Below are positions 46,678 to 57,612 of a DNA stretch of 64,000 bases, one piece after another; position 1 is the stretch's first letter; each line of letters opens with the position of its first letter. The stretch comes from Schistocephalus solidus. Lineage: Eukaryota; Platyhelminthes; Cestoda; Diphyllobothriidea; Diphyllobothriidae. The stretch covers positions 1 through 64,000 of the forward strand of contig WEDG01007320.1 of assembly GCA_017591395.1 (NCBI GenBank). Direction: 5' to 3'. The position numbers and the translations under genes are program-made. Below the pieces are notes generated by a model. The model was not told where the DNA came from. It did no database searches and was given only the letters and a program-made list of their open reading frames with translations.

Positions 46678-49600
46678 AAGTCATCTCCGCAAATGTACAA
46701 AGCCTGTTCAACAAGCTGGATGACCTAAGAAACGTTGTTGACGAAATAAAACCAGACGTTATGGCTTTCACTGAAACGTGGCTTACTGCAAAATAACTGA
46801 TTCCGAAATATCCCTCAGAGGATATCAGCACTTCAGGAGAGATAGACCAAGTCGAGGAGGAGGAGTCATAGTTTATGTCACTCGCAAGCTGACCGCAATG
46901 GCTGACATACATATTCCATTACGCGATGTGGAAGTCTTAAGCATTACTATATCTGCTAAGTATTCTAGACCACTGACGATATCGGTTGTGAACCGTTCGC
47001 CTTATCAAACTTCTGATCAGGATCTCATTCTCATAACGGAACTCTACAAAGCCAGCGAGAAGAAAGCTGTCCTCATTGTTGGGGATTTTAACGCTCCTGG
47101 TATTGACTGGAAAAACATGGACTGCGCCGGGAATGCCAGATAACTTCAACCACAAACTACTACAATGAGCAACAGACAAACTTTCTCTCAGTACGTCACC
47201 TTTGGAACACGGACGAGAGAAGGACAACAATCAAACTGTCTTGACCTGATTTTTTTACCCGAGATGAGGAAAAATGTGCTAGACATACAGGATCGACCGC
47301 CATTAGGTTCAAGTGATCACATTACGCTGTGCTTCGAGTACTCACTGTTTTCCAAACCAAATTTACCCGATACTTGGGTAAGAAACATTTGGAAGGGGGA
47401 CTACTCACTTATGAGAAGACAACTTTCAGAGATATCCTGGGAAACAGAACTACATGGTGAAACCAATAAAGATTGGACGACATTGAGTTCGTTATTGAAA
47501 AAGGATTGTTTACCCTCAACTGTCCTCTCAGGAGAAAGACAACCACAAACCGCCCAAAGTGGCTAAACTCCAACTTGCAGGCCTCTCTCAAAAAAAGAAA
47601 TCTCTTCTGGAGGCGTTACAGACAAACCGGCTCCGATGCTCACTTACGGGAATATAAGCAGCAACGCAACGTTTGTAAATGTGAGGCTACTAAGCTGCGG
47701 AGGAAGTTTGAGCTAAACATACTGCAAAAAAATCGTTGGAACACCCCAAAAATGCTATATGGCTACATAAGGAGTACAAAGAAAATTCAGGAGATGATAC
47801 CTGCCCTTAGGTCTGCAGACGGAAAAACTGGAGACCGATGACCAGGTTAAAGCATCCCTTCTTTCCAAATTCTTCCAGACCGTCTTCACTAGAGAGCCTA
47901 ATAATTTTGCTGCTATTCAAACAGTTTGTCAACCAATGTGTACCCCCCTTTTCCTTACTCCTCCATCTCCTCCTCATCCACAACAGAGGACCTAGACCTA
48001 GAATTTTCACCAACCGTAGTTAAAAACCGAATTACTCCGTATAAAACCAGCCAAGTCGCCTGGGCCGGATAGAATTCCTGCATTAGCCCTAAGAGAACTT
48101 GCTAACGAACTGTGTATACCACTGTCCATCATATTCCAAAAAGTCCTTTGAAGAAAGCAAACTCCCGGAAGAATGGAAGAGCGCATTCATCGCCCCCTAT
48201 CTATAAAGGAGGTTCACGACTCGACTGTGAAAAATTACCGCCCTGTCAGTTTAACTTGCATAGCGTGCAAAAATAATGGAGCGTATTATCAAGAGGCATT
48301 TAATGCGCTATCTGGAAAAACAACCAAATCCTATGCGATGCCCAACACGGCTTCCGTCCAGGACGTTCCTGTCTCACGAGTGCCCTTCAGTCGCACGAGA
48401 AATGGACAAAGGCCACAGATAAGGGTCATGCAGTAGATGTTGTATTTTTTTGACTTCAAAAAAAGCCTTTGATAGTGTACCACACGGGCTTCTTTTTGCA
48501 GAAGATTTGGAACGTAGGAATTCAAGGAAAACTTTTCAATTGGATCAAGAGTTTCTTGTCTTTCAGAGTACAGAGAGTTGTTGTTGGAAACTCTAGCTCA
48601 GAATGGGTAAAAGTAGAAAGTGGTGTTCCACAGGGTTCTGTTTTGGGCCCCCTACTCTTCCCTAATCTACGTGAACGACTGTCTCAACGACCTAGATTGT
48701 GAAGCTGTCATGTTTGCAGATGACATTAAAATATGGACTGAAGTCAGCTGCGCTGATGACGCAAAAGGGTTACAATCGAATATCGACAAACTAAGTGCCT
48801 GGTCGGCTTAAGTGGCTTCTTAAGTTCAATGTATCCAAGTGCGTGATCCTACATCTAAGCGCCGGTCGAAAAGTATCTCTGAGACACCAGTACTTTTATT
48901 AATGGCACTGCATTAAAAAGAGGTCGAAACATACAAAGATCTGGGCATGTGGACAACTGTGAATTTGATGCCATCAGAACACTGTAAGAAAGCAGTCCAG
49001 AAGGCAACATGTACACTACATTGGATCAGACGTGCGTTTAAAATATTCCCCCCTGATCTATTCGGAAAAGTCTATGGCGCCTTTGTGAGACCACATTTAG
49101 ATTACGGAGTACCAGCTTGGATACCGTGGATGAAGAAAGATGTTGACCTCCTCGAACAGGTGCAACGGAGAGCAACGAAGATGGTTGACGGTCTTAAGAC
49201 TTAACCGTACCAAGAAAAGATTGAAAAAGCTTGACTTATTTCCTCTTTCCTACAGGCACTTACGGTGTAGCCTGCTCTGGACATTCCGGATTATCCGGGG
49301 CCATGATTCCACCCTGAGATCGGAGGATTTCTTCGACTTTGCCTGCACAACTCATCTGCGTGGTCATCCTTACAAGGTTAATAGCGAACGCACGCGATTG
49401 AACCTCAGAAAGTTTTCTTTCAGCCAACGAGTGGTTCGACCTTGGAACTCGTTACCAAGTGAGATGGTTACCTCTGAAAGCATTATTGAGTTTAAAAGAA
49501 GGCTTGATTGCATTGTATTTGACAAAAAGACGACTGTCACAGCCTGATTTCTTAAAACCAGCCTTTTAAAAATCTTTCGGGCTCTACTTTTCTTCCACAA

Positions 49601-49775
49601 TGTTTCGCTTATGGCTGTGAAAAACGCATTTGAAGTTATCTTATGCTTTGACTCAAACATTTTAAAATGTACAACATTTTATATTGACTGTACACATGCA
49701 ATGATAACCTAACATTAATAGGGTCATCAAGGAAATGCCTGTAACCCTTCAAAATATACATATACATATACATAA
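46672..49775 (+). mobile_element. CR1-like LINE family e: endonuclease-RT and 3' UTR
   Basis: Endonuclease from 46676: KVISANVQSLFNKLDDLRNV, MAFTETWL (near 46760), GGGVIVYVTRKL, VLIVGDFNAPGIDWKN (47071-47118), NCLDLIFLPE, LGSSDHITLCFEYS, with all key motifs. Linker: RPKWLNSNLQASLKKRNLFW and RRYRQTGS (47546-47635). RT: NYRPVSLTCIACK (48231), motif A region near 48445 (FDFKKSLDSVP, frameshifted), SGVPQGSVLGPLLF (48618-48659), VMFADDIKIWTEV (48708-48746). C-terminus: YGVPAWIPWMKKDVDLLEQV, TTHLRGHPYKVNSERTRLNL, FSQRVVRPWNSLPSEMV, stop at 49547. 3' UTR ends near 49775 with an (ATATAC)n tail. Several frameshifts (about 46793, 47143, 47480, 47840) inactivate it. Confidence 0.87.
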
Positions 49776-50781
49776 GCTGCGGCGCTTAGCAGCCCCGTGC
49801 TAGTCCCGGGTTCACCTCACACATGCAGCAGAGTAGCCACATGGAGAAGGAGCACAGGATCATACTTATCTGTCAGTGAAAGTTGCTGGTTGAAAACACA
49901 AGAGGAAATGGACGGCAGCTCAGGCCACAGATTCCACACCCTGGGCATCCGTGCCACACCCATTCGCACACCACCTGAGAACACCTAAACTTGGCCGGGA
50001 TTTTAGTTCAGATATATGTTCCTAAATGAGACGGAAATATTAGAGATATAAATTAACCTTTGAGACCCACTAGGCACTCCATTTTAAGTTACAATTAGGG
50101 TATCCAAAGGCATATGTTCAGTTGACTTAATAAAAAGAAGTTAATTACATTGAATAAATGCATAGATATTATTCACATAAAATTACCACATGATCATTTC
50201 GATAATATTATCACAAATATTGTCGTTCGTGACTAAGTTCTAGTATCTGTGCATTGAAATTTCTCGTTCCACAAAATTCGCCACCTTGACTTACCCTCGA
50301 TGTCATTATCGAAGTAAATAATCTTTTTCAGAGCGTTTAGGACTTCGAGCTTCACCTCGCCGGCTCATCAGAGCCTTTGCTATATGAGACTTAAGCTGAT
50401 GGCACCTATATTAAATGAGGATAAAATTAAATCACATATCCGAGAATGTTAGTGTCCAAGTACACGTGTTACTCGGATTTTATTGTAGGCTTGCTTGTCT
50501 GGAACGCTCTACCTGGACATCTACGCGCAACACGACCAATAACGTATAAAAAAATTATTTTTAAAAAAATATCATACTGCTTATGTAAGATGCGAGTAAT
50601 AAATGTAAAGATTAAGCATTTGAGCCAAGTCTAGAAAAGTGATAAAACACAATCAACCTTTTAGGTTATTTGTGCTCCTGAAGCACAATTTGTTTAAACG
50701 TGCCTATCAATCTTCCGCGGCACTTTAGTTCAAGGCGTGTTGCTCCCGTAGGGCTAAGGTTTTTTAACGGCTTCCGCCTAA
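49776..50781. other. Intergenic, upstream of RPLP1
   Basis: No coding signal recognised. The last bases before the RPLP1 start contain TTTTTTAACGGCTTCCGCC, with a pyrimidine stretch that could belong to its 5' leader. The promoter is not evident. Confidence 0.4.
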
Positions 50782-51179
50782 ATGTCCGCAGTAGAAAGCA
50801 GATCCGAACTTGCGTGCGTTTACGCTGCTCTTATCCTGGCTGATGACGATGTCGATGTCACTGGTAGGTCGTCCTAATATTTTACACCCCTATAGCCGAC
50901 AAGATCAACGCCATCCTCAAGGCTGCCAACATCAAATTCGTTGAGCCTTACATGCCGGGACTCTTTGCTGGCGCCCTGGCAGGACGTAACGTTAAGGAAA
51001 TGATTGCATGCATGGCTGCACCCGGTGCCGCTGCCGCCCCGGCAGCTGATGCTGCTGCTCCCGCCGCCGCGACTGCGGACTCTGGCTCAAAGGGAAAGGA
51101 TGCCGCTCCTGCCAAGGAGGCTGCCAAACCTGAGTCTGAGGAGTCTGACGATGACATGGGCTTCTCTCTATTTGACTAA
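50782..51179 (+). CDS. RPLP1: 60S acidic ribosomal protein P1 (two exons, 32-bp intron)
   Basis: Stalk protein of the large ribosomal subunit, pairing with P2 on P0 to recruit and activate translation GTPases. Exon 1 (50782-50863) starts ATG and reads MSAVESRSELACVYAALILA, DDDVDVT. The intron at 50864-50895 is only 32 bp (GTAGGT...CTATAG) and splits an Ala codon; exon 2 (50896-51179) continues DKINAILKAANIKFVEPYMP, GLFAGALAGRNVKEMI, an Ala/Pro hinge, an acidic stretch and the diagnostic C-terminus SDDDMGFSLFD. The 121-residue product is of normal length, and the helical N-terminal dimerisation domain and the SDDDMGF.LFD GTPase-contact tail are both intact. No disruption is seen. Possible poly(A) signal AATACA at 51190. 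The only unambiguous host gene here. Confidence 0.96.
50864..50895 (+). other. 32-bp intron of RPLP1
   Basis: GT at 50864 and AG at 50894-50895 bound it. Removing it restores the frame of a conserved protein (T-A-D-K-I). It contains the short pyrimidine run TTTTACACCCC. Confidence 0.9.
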
Positions 51180-53470
51180 ATTTGTACATAATACAATTGG
51201 ATTTGTCATCGAATTGGAACTTCGGTCTGTTCCCTGACAGCGTCCAAATTGCTGGTTAACTTGTTCACTGACGCGACTGCATAACGAACTTGTTCATTGA
51301 GCTTTAATCCATTACATTCACCGACACAAGAATAACGTGCTAGTGCAAGGGCAGACTTTCGTAGCAGGACGGGGAACACCAGCTGCTTATACCGAAATTT
51401 CCTGATTTTGCTGGTGTAGTGCTTCAGCTTGGTGGATTCCACATTCGTGGGGCTGGAGTGCCTCCAAGCTTAAAGTAGAATATATGACTTGGATTTGCTT
51501 GAGATTTCAAGTGTTTCATCTTGATAAGGTTTGTATTCTTGTGCTCGCGTAATGGATTGACTTGCATATTTTCGCCTGTAGTTCCATGTATCCGTCCAAT
51601 ACCTGCTTTCCGGAATTTTTATGTGGTACCTGTAGGGCGAGAGTTCGTATGGCCTACCCTGTGCCTCGCCTCGGTTACTGTGTTGCCTTGGGTGGAAAAT
51701 ATAACGAAGTGAAGTTTCCAGATAAGAAACTTCATTCATTATGCACGAGAGCTAATAATATGGATTACGGGTTTGCTCCCGATGACGGTCCGCTGGTGGG
51801 GTTAGCAGTTTGAGACCGGACCGTCGTCTCTAAGGTGCGTTGTGGTGTTTGCCAAAGGCGGGTTTTTGTCTAGTGCATTCTATTATGCTTCATTGGCGAT
51901 GGTCTAGTGGTGCGTAAGTTTGGCACATATGCATTACCCACGTCAAGCTATCTTTAAAGTAAATACCGGACTGTGCTTCTTCATCGAATGGCCCTAGTAA
52001 TTTAGAACGTGGCATACCGACTTCGTGGTTGGCCTGTGTTTTCCCCAAACTCATAGGGGGTAGCGCTATGTTGCAAAATAACATTTTGAACGCGAAGGTA
52101 CAGGTCTGCAGTGATCCGTGTTGTCTTTCAAACCATACGCCTAAGTTCTCGTGAATAGTGTGCGCAGTTTTCGCAATGTTAAACCTTGTCTGTCACTGAC
52201 CTGCAAAATCTTTCTAGTGTTACTTTTTCTTTGTTCTCAGTTATGTAAAGCTAAAAGGGTTCGTATGTTGAGCTGATAACCACTTTTTACGCGGAGGGGG
52301 GGAGGCAAACTGGGTTCGTGGGATCTCCAATTATTCGTGATAAGGCTGCTATTTTGTCTTTCACTTCGATCAGGAATCTTTTGCCTGCTTTGTATAGAAT
52401 ACTAACCTAGTGTCCAGAGCACGGGTTAGACATGTGCTCTGTCCATGTGGTGCTCTCTCAAAGGCTGAATACGACTGGTTTCTGACGTCATAACTGACAG
52501 CAGGCCTGATTCGTCTGAACTGAGCGACCACAGTTTCCGTGGATTGACGATAGTAGTTTGTTTGGATAAACGTAAAAAATCTTGATTGTACTGATGTCAG
52601 CTTACACATCGACTTCCTTTACCCTTCAACTCTATCAATTCTGCTATAACTTCAGCCATTCCTGCCCTACTTGGCTTAGGTATTTGGGGATGCGGCTTTT
52701 GAGGCAGTCGCGCTGTTTGCTTATTTCCTGTGAAGTTCCTTTGCCTCGAAGAGATGCTGCATCTTTTCGCTGTTTTCACTGGATCTGTCGTGATACTAAC
52801 GGCGTGCGCTACCAAGCATATCAGTGACGAGGGATCTAAATGAAATCCTTAATCTATACCATTTTTGAGCATGCGTTTGCCCCGATTGCTATGTGTTTTG
52901 TCTGTGAGATTCGGTTAATGTGCATAAATTTCATTGGTATCTTGTTGGTATTTCGTTGACCTTTCTTCTCTCGAAGCCGTCTCCACTTGTTAAATTTACA
53001 GCCTAAACCTCGCGAAGGCAAAGCGGCAACAGGTTAAACATTCAATTCATCACTTCTAACGTTTACCATTAGCAGTGCCTATGATCCATCTTCTACAGCG
53101 CGTTTAGCTCCGAATGTAGCAATGCCGTAAGCCCTTGTCACCTTGTTTTTAGGGAACTAAAATATATTTTTTATTGGAGGTTGAGATCTTCTCGGGTATT
53201 GTAAACTACTGTTTCCGCAGTTGCTTACTATTGAATACCAAGTCATCATTCTCTGGTGACAGTGCCTGTGCTTACCCAAGAAGCGAAATCGCCGAGGCAA
53301 CTTAGCTTGTACACCTTCGAAAAAGACCCAAGTAGAGACTGTATATGCTTCTGGAACTAACCGTCTTCGTTGACATGGTTTGCCATTGTCACCGTCAGTT
53401 ACGTTGCGGATCGCAGCATGGATATCTTTTCCGGTAGTTGCATGGCGACTAGTAACATATAAAAACGATG
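51180..53470. other. Downstream of RPLP1, no gene recognised
   Basis: Frames up to 89 codons occur on both strands, none with a domain I know. T/G-rich on the plus strand. Contains no LINE or SINE that I can recognise before 53478. Confidence 0.4.
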
Positions 53471-53477
53471 GAGTACC

Positions 53478-53605
53478 AACAAAGACGAGGGAGACCGGAA
53501 TGGTCATTTCTGGCTTATTAGCGGTCATCAGCCAGTCATACACAATCCCAAGCGTAGATAACCTGGAATTCGAACACACGAAAGTCATCACCGGATCACC
53601 TGAAT
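53478..53605 (-). repeat. SINE family A, partial copy
   Basis: In plus coordinates CAACAAAGACGAGGGAGACC, GGAATGGTCATTTCTGGCTT, ATTAGCGGTCATCAGCCAG, then CACAATCCCAAGCG and ACCTGGAATTCGAACACACG, the tail and B-box end of the SINE. The head is missing. Confidence 0.8.
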
Positions 53606-53827
53606 CCATGGCTTACACTTAATAATTTCAGAAATAATTTCCTCAATTATCCTCTGGAGTCCATATACAAGAAGCCACATAGCGAACGCTGGGGGACCCA
53701 CTAAGTAGTCGAACCCATTGTTGCTGCGTTAAGCAGCAGCAGAAACATCGTCGAAAAATGTGTGGTTTTTAGCTAGTAACTATCGGGAGTACTGTTTACC
53801 ATCTTTGTCATATATATGTATATATAT

Positions 53828-54750
53828 GGAATGGAACCGACAAAGACAAGGGAGACCGGAATGGCCATTTCTGGCTTATTAGCCGTCATCAGCCAGTCAT
53901 ACCCAATCCCAAGTGTGGCACACCTGGGATTCGAACCCGCGACCTTTGGTATTTGAGTCGAACGCTCTACCATTGAGCCACGGGCTCGTTGTTTTGTCGG
54001 TTGTGATCGGGAATATGATGATAGTGTGGGGCTCACCGATCTGCTTAAGGAACATGCATGTTCCGTTGTGCTCTGGAGCTCAGACTAGAGCCCTCGCAAG
54101 CGGTCGCATAGCGACGTGTAGCATATGATGGAATGGAACCGACAAAGACAAGGGGAGACCGGAATGGCCATTTCTGGCTTATTAGCCGTCATCAGCCAGT
54201 CATACCCAATCCCAAGTGTGGCACACCTGGGATTCGAACCCGCGACCTTTGGTATTTGAGTCGAACGCTCTACCATTGAGCCCCGGGCTCGTTGTTTTTG
54301 TCGGTTGTGATCGGGAATATGATGATAGTGTGGGGCTCAACGATCTGCTTAAGGAACATGTATGTTTCGTTGTGCCCTGGAGCTCAGACTAGAGCCCTCG
54401 CAGGCGGTCGCATAGCGACGTGTAGCATATGATGGAATGGAACCGACAAAGACAAGAGAGACCGGAATGGCAATTTCTGGCTTATTAGCCGTCATCAGCC
54501 AGTCATACCCAATCCCAAGTGTGGCACACCTGGGATTCGAACCCGCGACCTTTGGTATTTGAGTCGAACGCTCTACCATTTGAGCCACGGGCTCGTTGTT
54601 TTGTCGGTTGTGATCGGGAATATGATGATAGTGTGGGGCTCACCGATCTGCTTAAGGAACATGCATGTTCCGTTGTGCCCTGGAGCTCAGATAAGAGCCC
54701 TCGCAGGCGGTCGCATAGCGACGTGTAGCATATGATGGAATGGAACTGAC
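53828..54750 (-). repeat. Three tandem SINE family A units (period about 303 bp)
   Basis: CAAAGACAAG marks fall at 53841, 54143 and 54447, and the truncated equivalent at 54750: spacings 302, 304 and 303 bp. Each unit, read on the minus strand, has a 5' part, a tRNA-like body (GTGGCTCAATGGTAGAGCG, the A box; CGGGTTCGAATCCCAGG, the B box) and the tail ending in CTTGTCTTTGTCGG. The unit contains the palindrome GGAACATGCATGTTCC near 54051. Head-to-tail SINE repeats are unusual. Confidence 0.9.
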
Positions 54751-54753
54751 AAA

Positions 54754-55080
54754 GCAGATCAGTGAGCCCCACACTATCATCATATTCCCGATCACAACCG
54801 ACAAAACAACGAGCCCGTGGCTCAATGGTAGAGCGTTCGACTCAAATACCAAAGGTCGCGGGTTCGAATCCCAGGTGTGCCACACTTGGGATTGGGTATG
54901 ACTGGCTGATGACGGCTAATAAGCCAGAAATGGCCATTCCGGTCTCCCTTGTCTTTGTCGGTTCCATTACATCATATGCTACACGTCGCTATGCGACCGC
55001 CTGTGAGGGCTCTAGTCTGAGCTCCAGGGCACAACGGAACATGCTTGTTCCTTAAGCAGATCGGTGAGCCCCACACTACC
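54754..55080 (+). repeat. SINE family A unit in inverted orientation
   Basis: The same 303-bp unit on the plus strand: CGAGCCCGTGGCTCAATGG (A box, 54811-54829), GGGTTCGAATCCCAGG (B box, about 54861), GATTGGGTATGACTGGCTGA, then CCCTTGTCTTTGTCGG, a further head part with CTAGTCTGAGCTCC and a break at CCACACTAC just before a TA microsatellite. With the three minus units it forms a large palindrome-like structure whose centre is near 54752. Confidence 0.9.
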
Positions 55081-55100
55081 ATATATATATATATATATAA
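55081..55100. repeat. (TA)n at the 5' edge of Penelope copy C
   Basis: Twenty bases of alternating A and T between the SINE and the Penelope-like element. Confidence 0.9.
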
Positions 55101-57366
55101 CGGATTTCGGTCGGGGGGTCGCCAGGAGCTGCAGTCACCGCCTATTAAGCACCCTCATCAATGAATGCCACATTCGTCTACAAAAATACGGCAGGGAAAT
55201 CGAACAGGAGAAAACAGAATGTGCATCACGCCTGGAGATGACAACACTGCAAAACTTAGAGCGCTGGATCACGAATTAGATGAATGAGGTCCGAGACAAA
55301 GAAAAAGGCCCAACTACTGAACAAAATTTGTAGCCTTAAAACAAGCACAGGCACACGTACCTGAACAATCATCCGTCCATAATCTGTCGTCTAAACAACT
55401 AACATCTGATCAGATTAAAGTGCTTCAGCACGAATCCGGCTTCAACACTGGAGACGCACATACAGTGGATTTTATTGCCTCACTGGAAGCGACACTCTCA
55501 AAGACACAGACCACAGAAGACGCCAAGAACTCGATCCGCCAGCAAGTCGCCTCCCTCATCATATCCCACAGGCCACGCCGAACCATCCCTCCAGCCGAGG
55601 TAAAGGCCATTAGGGAATAAAAGAAGGACGAAGAAATTGTTATTGTTCCAGCGGACAAAGGACGGGCAACTGTAATCTTGGACAAGTCAGAATACGTGGC
55701 AAAAGCTCAGGAGCTACTAAACGACAGTCAGTCATATAAGGTCGTCGAATCTGACCCTATGAAAAGACTAGTAGGAAAAATCAATAAGAGTCTGAATCTA
55801 ATGAGGAGCCAAAAGGCAATATCCGAAAACGATTGGAGACAGATGAAACCACAGGATGCCGCCTTAGCGCGGTTCTACGGTTTGCCAAAAATCCACAAGC
55901 CGAATGTTCCCCTAAGGCCCATCGTGGCGCTGAAAGGCAAGCCTACCTACGGACTGGCTAAATGGCTCGCTAAGCATTTGAAGAAGCTGGTAGAGGGCTC
56001 AGAACACACAGCCGTATCCTCAACGCACTTCCTAGAAAAACTCTGAGGCATCACAATCGCCCCCGACGAGATAATGGTGTCCTTTGACGTCGTCTCCCTA
56101 TTTACATCCATCCCAAAAGAACTGGCCATGAGAGTCATCGATGACCTTCTGGACAGAAGGTACAACGATGAAGGAAAACTTTTTAAAAGAGAACACGCAA
56201 TGGAGTTACTGGACTACTGCCTTCGCACGTACTTTACGTTTAACGACTATGTTTATGAGCAAATCCAGGGAACCCCGATGGGATCACCGATCTCCGGCTA
56301 CCTTGCGGAGGCCATCCTGCAAGAACTGGAAACTCAGGTCTTCCAGATCTACAAGCCGAAATTCTGGATGCGCTACATAGACGGCACCTTTGTTATCATA
56401 CACCGAGAAGCCAAAGAGAACTTCAAAAGGGATCTGAACTCGATTTTCCCGCAGATTCAATTCACAATGGAGGAAGAAGAGGATGGAATGCTCCCTTTTC
56501 TCGATGTTCAGATATCAAGGCAGGAGAACGGAACCCTCCAGACTGGCGTGTTTCGAAAAGCAACTAACACGGAGAAAATTCTTCACTACAACAGCAACCA
56601 CCCCCTGTCGCATAAATGCAGTTGCGTCCGATCGCTTTTTCGCCGCATCCAGACACACTGCAGCACAGAGGCTAAGAAGCTGCGATAACGTAAAGCCCTA
56701 TGGCGCCTCTTTCTCGCCAGTGGATATCCACGCAGCTTCGTAAACAAATGCTTATACCAAAGGCATACAAAGACCGAAGGTGAGCCTAAACAAAGACCTG
56801 AAACCTTCCATGTCTTGCCCTATGTGAAGAACGTCTCAGAAGCCACTGAGCGCATGTTAAGACCGCTAAACGTGGGCGTGGGACACCGACCAGAGACCAC
56901 CATCCGTCGATTAGTCATGCAACCAAAGGACCGACTACCACCCGCAGACACCTCAGGCGTTATTTACCGTGTCAACTGTCTAGACTGCCCGGCCAACTAC
57001 TGCGGCATGACCGACAAACGACTGAGTACGCGCATGCACGAGCACACTTTGGCCGTAAGGCGAAAGGATATTCGATCACACGTCGCCATGCATAGTCTAG
57101 AAAACAACCACCGATTCGATTTTGACGGAGCTCAAGTGCTCGGCCGAGCCGAAAACAGACTGGCGAGGGAAGTCATCGAAGCTTGGCAGTCAAACGCCAA
57201 CTCTATCAACCGCAGCATTGACCTACCAGTGCCCTATGAGGCCGTCAAGCACCATTGGCGCACGAGGGGAGGACCAATGAGAAACGAGGTGGCTAGACCT
57301 ATCGCAAGTGAGCACGAAAGACCCTTTTTAAACCATGTAGTTCCCCCTATGCTCTATCTCCGATGA
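55101..57366 (+). mobile_element. Penelope-like element copy C (nearly intact RT plus GIY-YIG)
   Basis: The best-preserved Penelope-like element here. The N-terminal part (LLSTLINECHIRLQKYGREI, 55138-55200) is in another frame; from about 55320 to 57366 a single frame is broken only by stops at 55618, 56044 and 56686. Order: LSSKQLTSDQIKVLQHESGF, the conserved VPADKGRATVILD (55648-55686), LPKIHKPNVPLRPIV (55882-55926), MVSFDVVSLFTSIPKELAM (motif A, 56074), VYEQIQGTPMGSPISGYLAE (motif B, 56251), KPKFWMRYIDGTFVI (56356-56400), where the catalytic YxDD reads YIDG, and LPFLDVQISR. The GIY-YIG nuclease follows: SGVIYRVNCLDCPANYCGMT, DKRLSTRMHEH (56955-57048), AREVIEAW. Penelope RTs are related to telomerase RT. 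The lost Asp and three stops make this copy dead. Confidence 0.93.
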
Positions 57367-57423
57367 TACGCTCGAGTATGAGTGTGAAACGTCAGACAAG
57401 TATAACTTCTACCCCAGAGATCG

Positions 57424-57425
<2 letters not shown>
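57325..57425 (+). ncRNA. Hammerhead-ribozyme-like motif at the end of Penelope copy C
   Basis: CCGATGA (57360-57366) matches hammerhead box 1 (CTGATGA) with one change; its last three bases are also the stop codon of the element. ACGCTC (57368-57373) pairs with GAGTGT (57380-57385), one G-T, around the loop GAGTAT, as stem II. GAAAC follows at 57386-57390, then GTCAGACAAG. Upstream ATGTA (near 57335) could supply a short stem III strand and a GUA cleavage triplet facing CGT. Stem I is not clear. The stem II bases are unlike those at 19422-19439, but the pairing is kept. Confidence 0.55.
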
Positions 57426-57426
<1 letters not shown>

Positions 57427-57491
<65 letters not shown>

Positions 57492-57499
57492 ATATATAT
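57427..57499. repeat. (TA)n microsatellite at the 3' edge of Penelope copy C
   Basis: About 73 bp of TA repeats with two interruptions (ACATATACAT). A TA run also marks the 5' edge, so the element may have inserted in TA-rich DNA or the run may belong to its end. Confidence 0.9.
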
Positions 57500-57612
57500 G
57501 GTAATGGGTCGCTCACCGATCGGTTACAGGACTCACTCGTCCCGTTGTGCCTTGGGGCTGACTCTCAAGCCCCGCCAGCAGCTGTAAGGCAGCTAAGGAT
57601 ATAGGCGAGTTT
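57500..57612 (-). repeat. SINE family A monomer, head part only
   Basis: In plus coordinates GGTCGCTCACCGATCGGTTA, CAGGACTCACTCGTCCCG, TTGTGCCTTGGGGCTGACTC, CCAGCAGCTGTAAGGCAGCT matches the non-tRNA half of the monomers from 58150 on. It is cut off by LINE sequence at about 57612. Confidence 0.8.

Noticed and set aside
50948..51189. Ala/Ser-rich and Gln-rich minus-strand frames
   Set aside because: They are antisense shadows of the RPLP1 hinge, which has biased codons.
53157..53609. 150-codon minus-strand protein
   Set aside because: Its first third is translated SINE tail and the rest has no recognised domain or splice support.
54811..54884. A functional tRNA gene on the plus strand
   Set aside because: A and B boxes are good, but acceptor and anticodon stems do not pair properly and the sequence is part of a repeated 303-bp unit. 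It is a SINE head.
54650..55055. Open frames of 77-97 codons with repeated KVAGSNPRCATLG-like words
   Set aside because: They are translations of the SINE tRNA-like region in various frames and recur with every unit.
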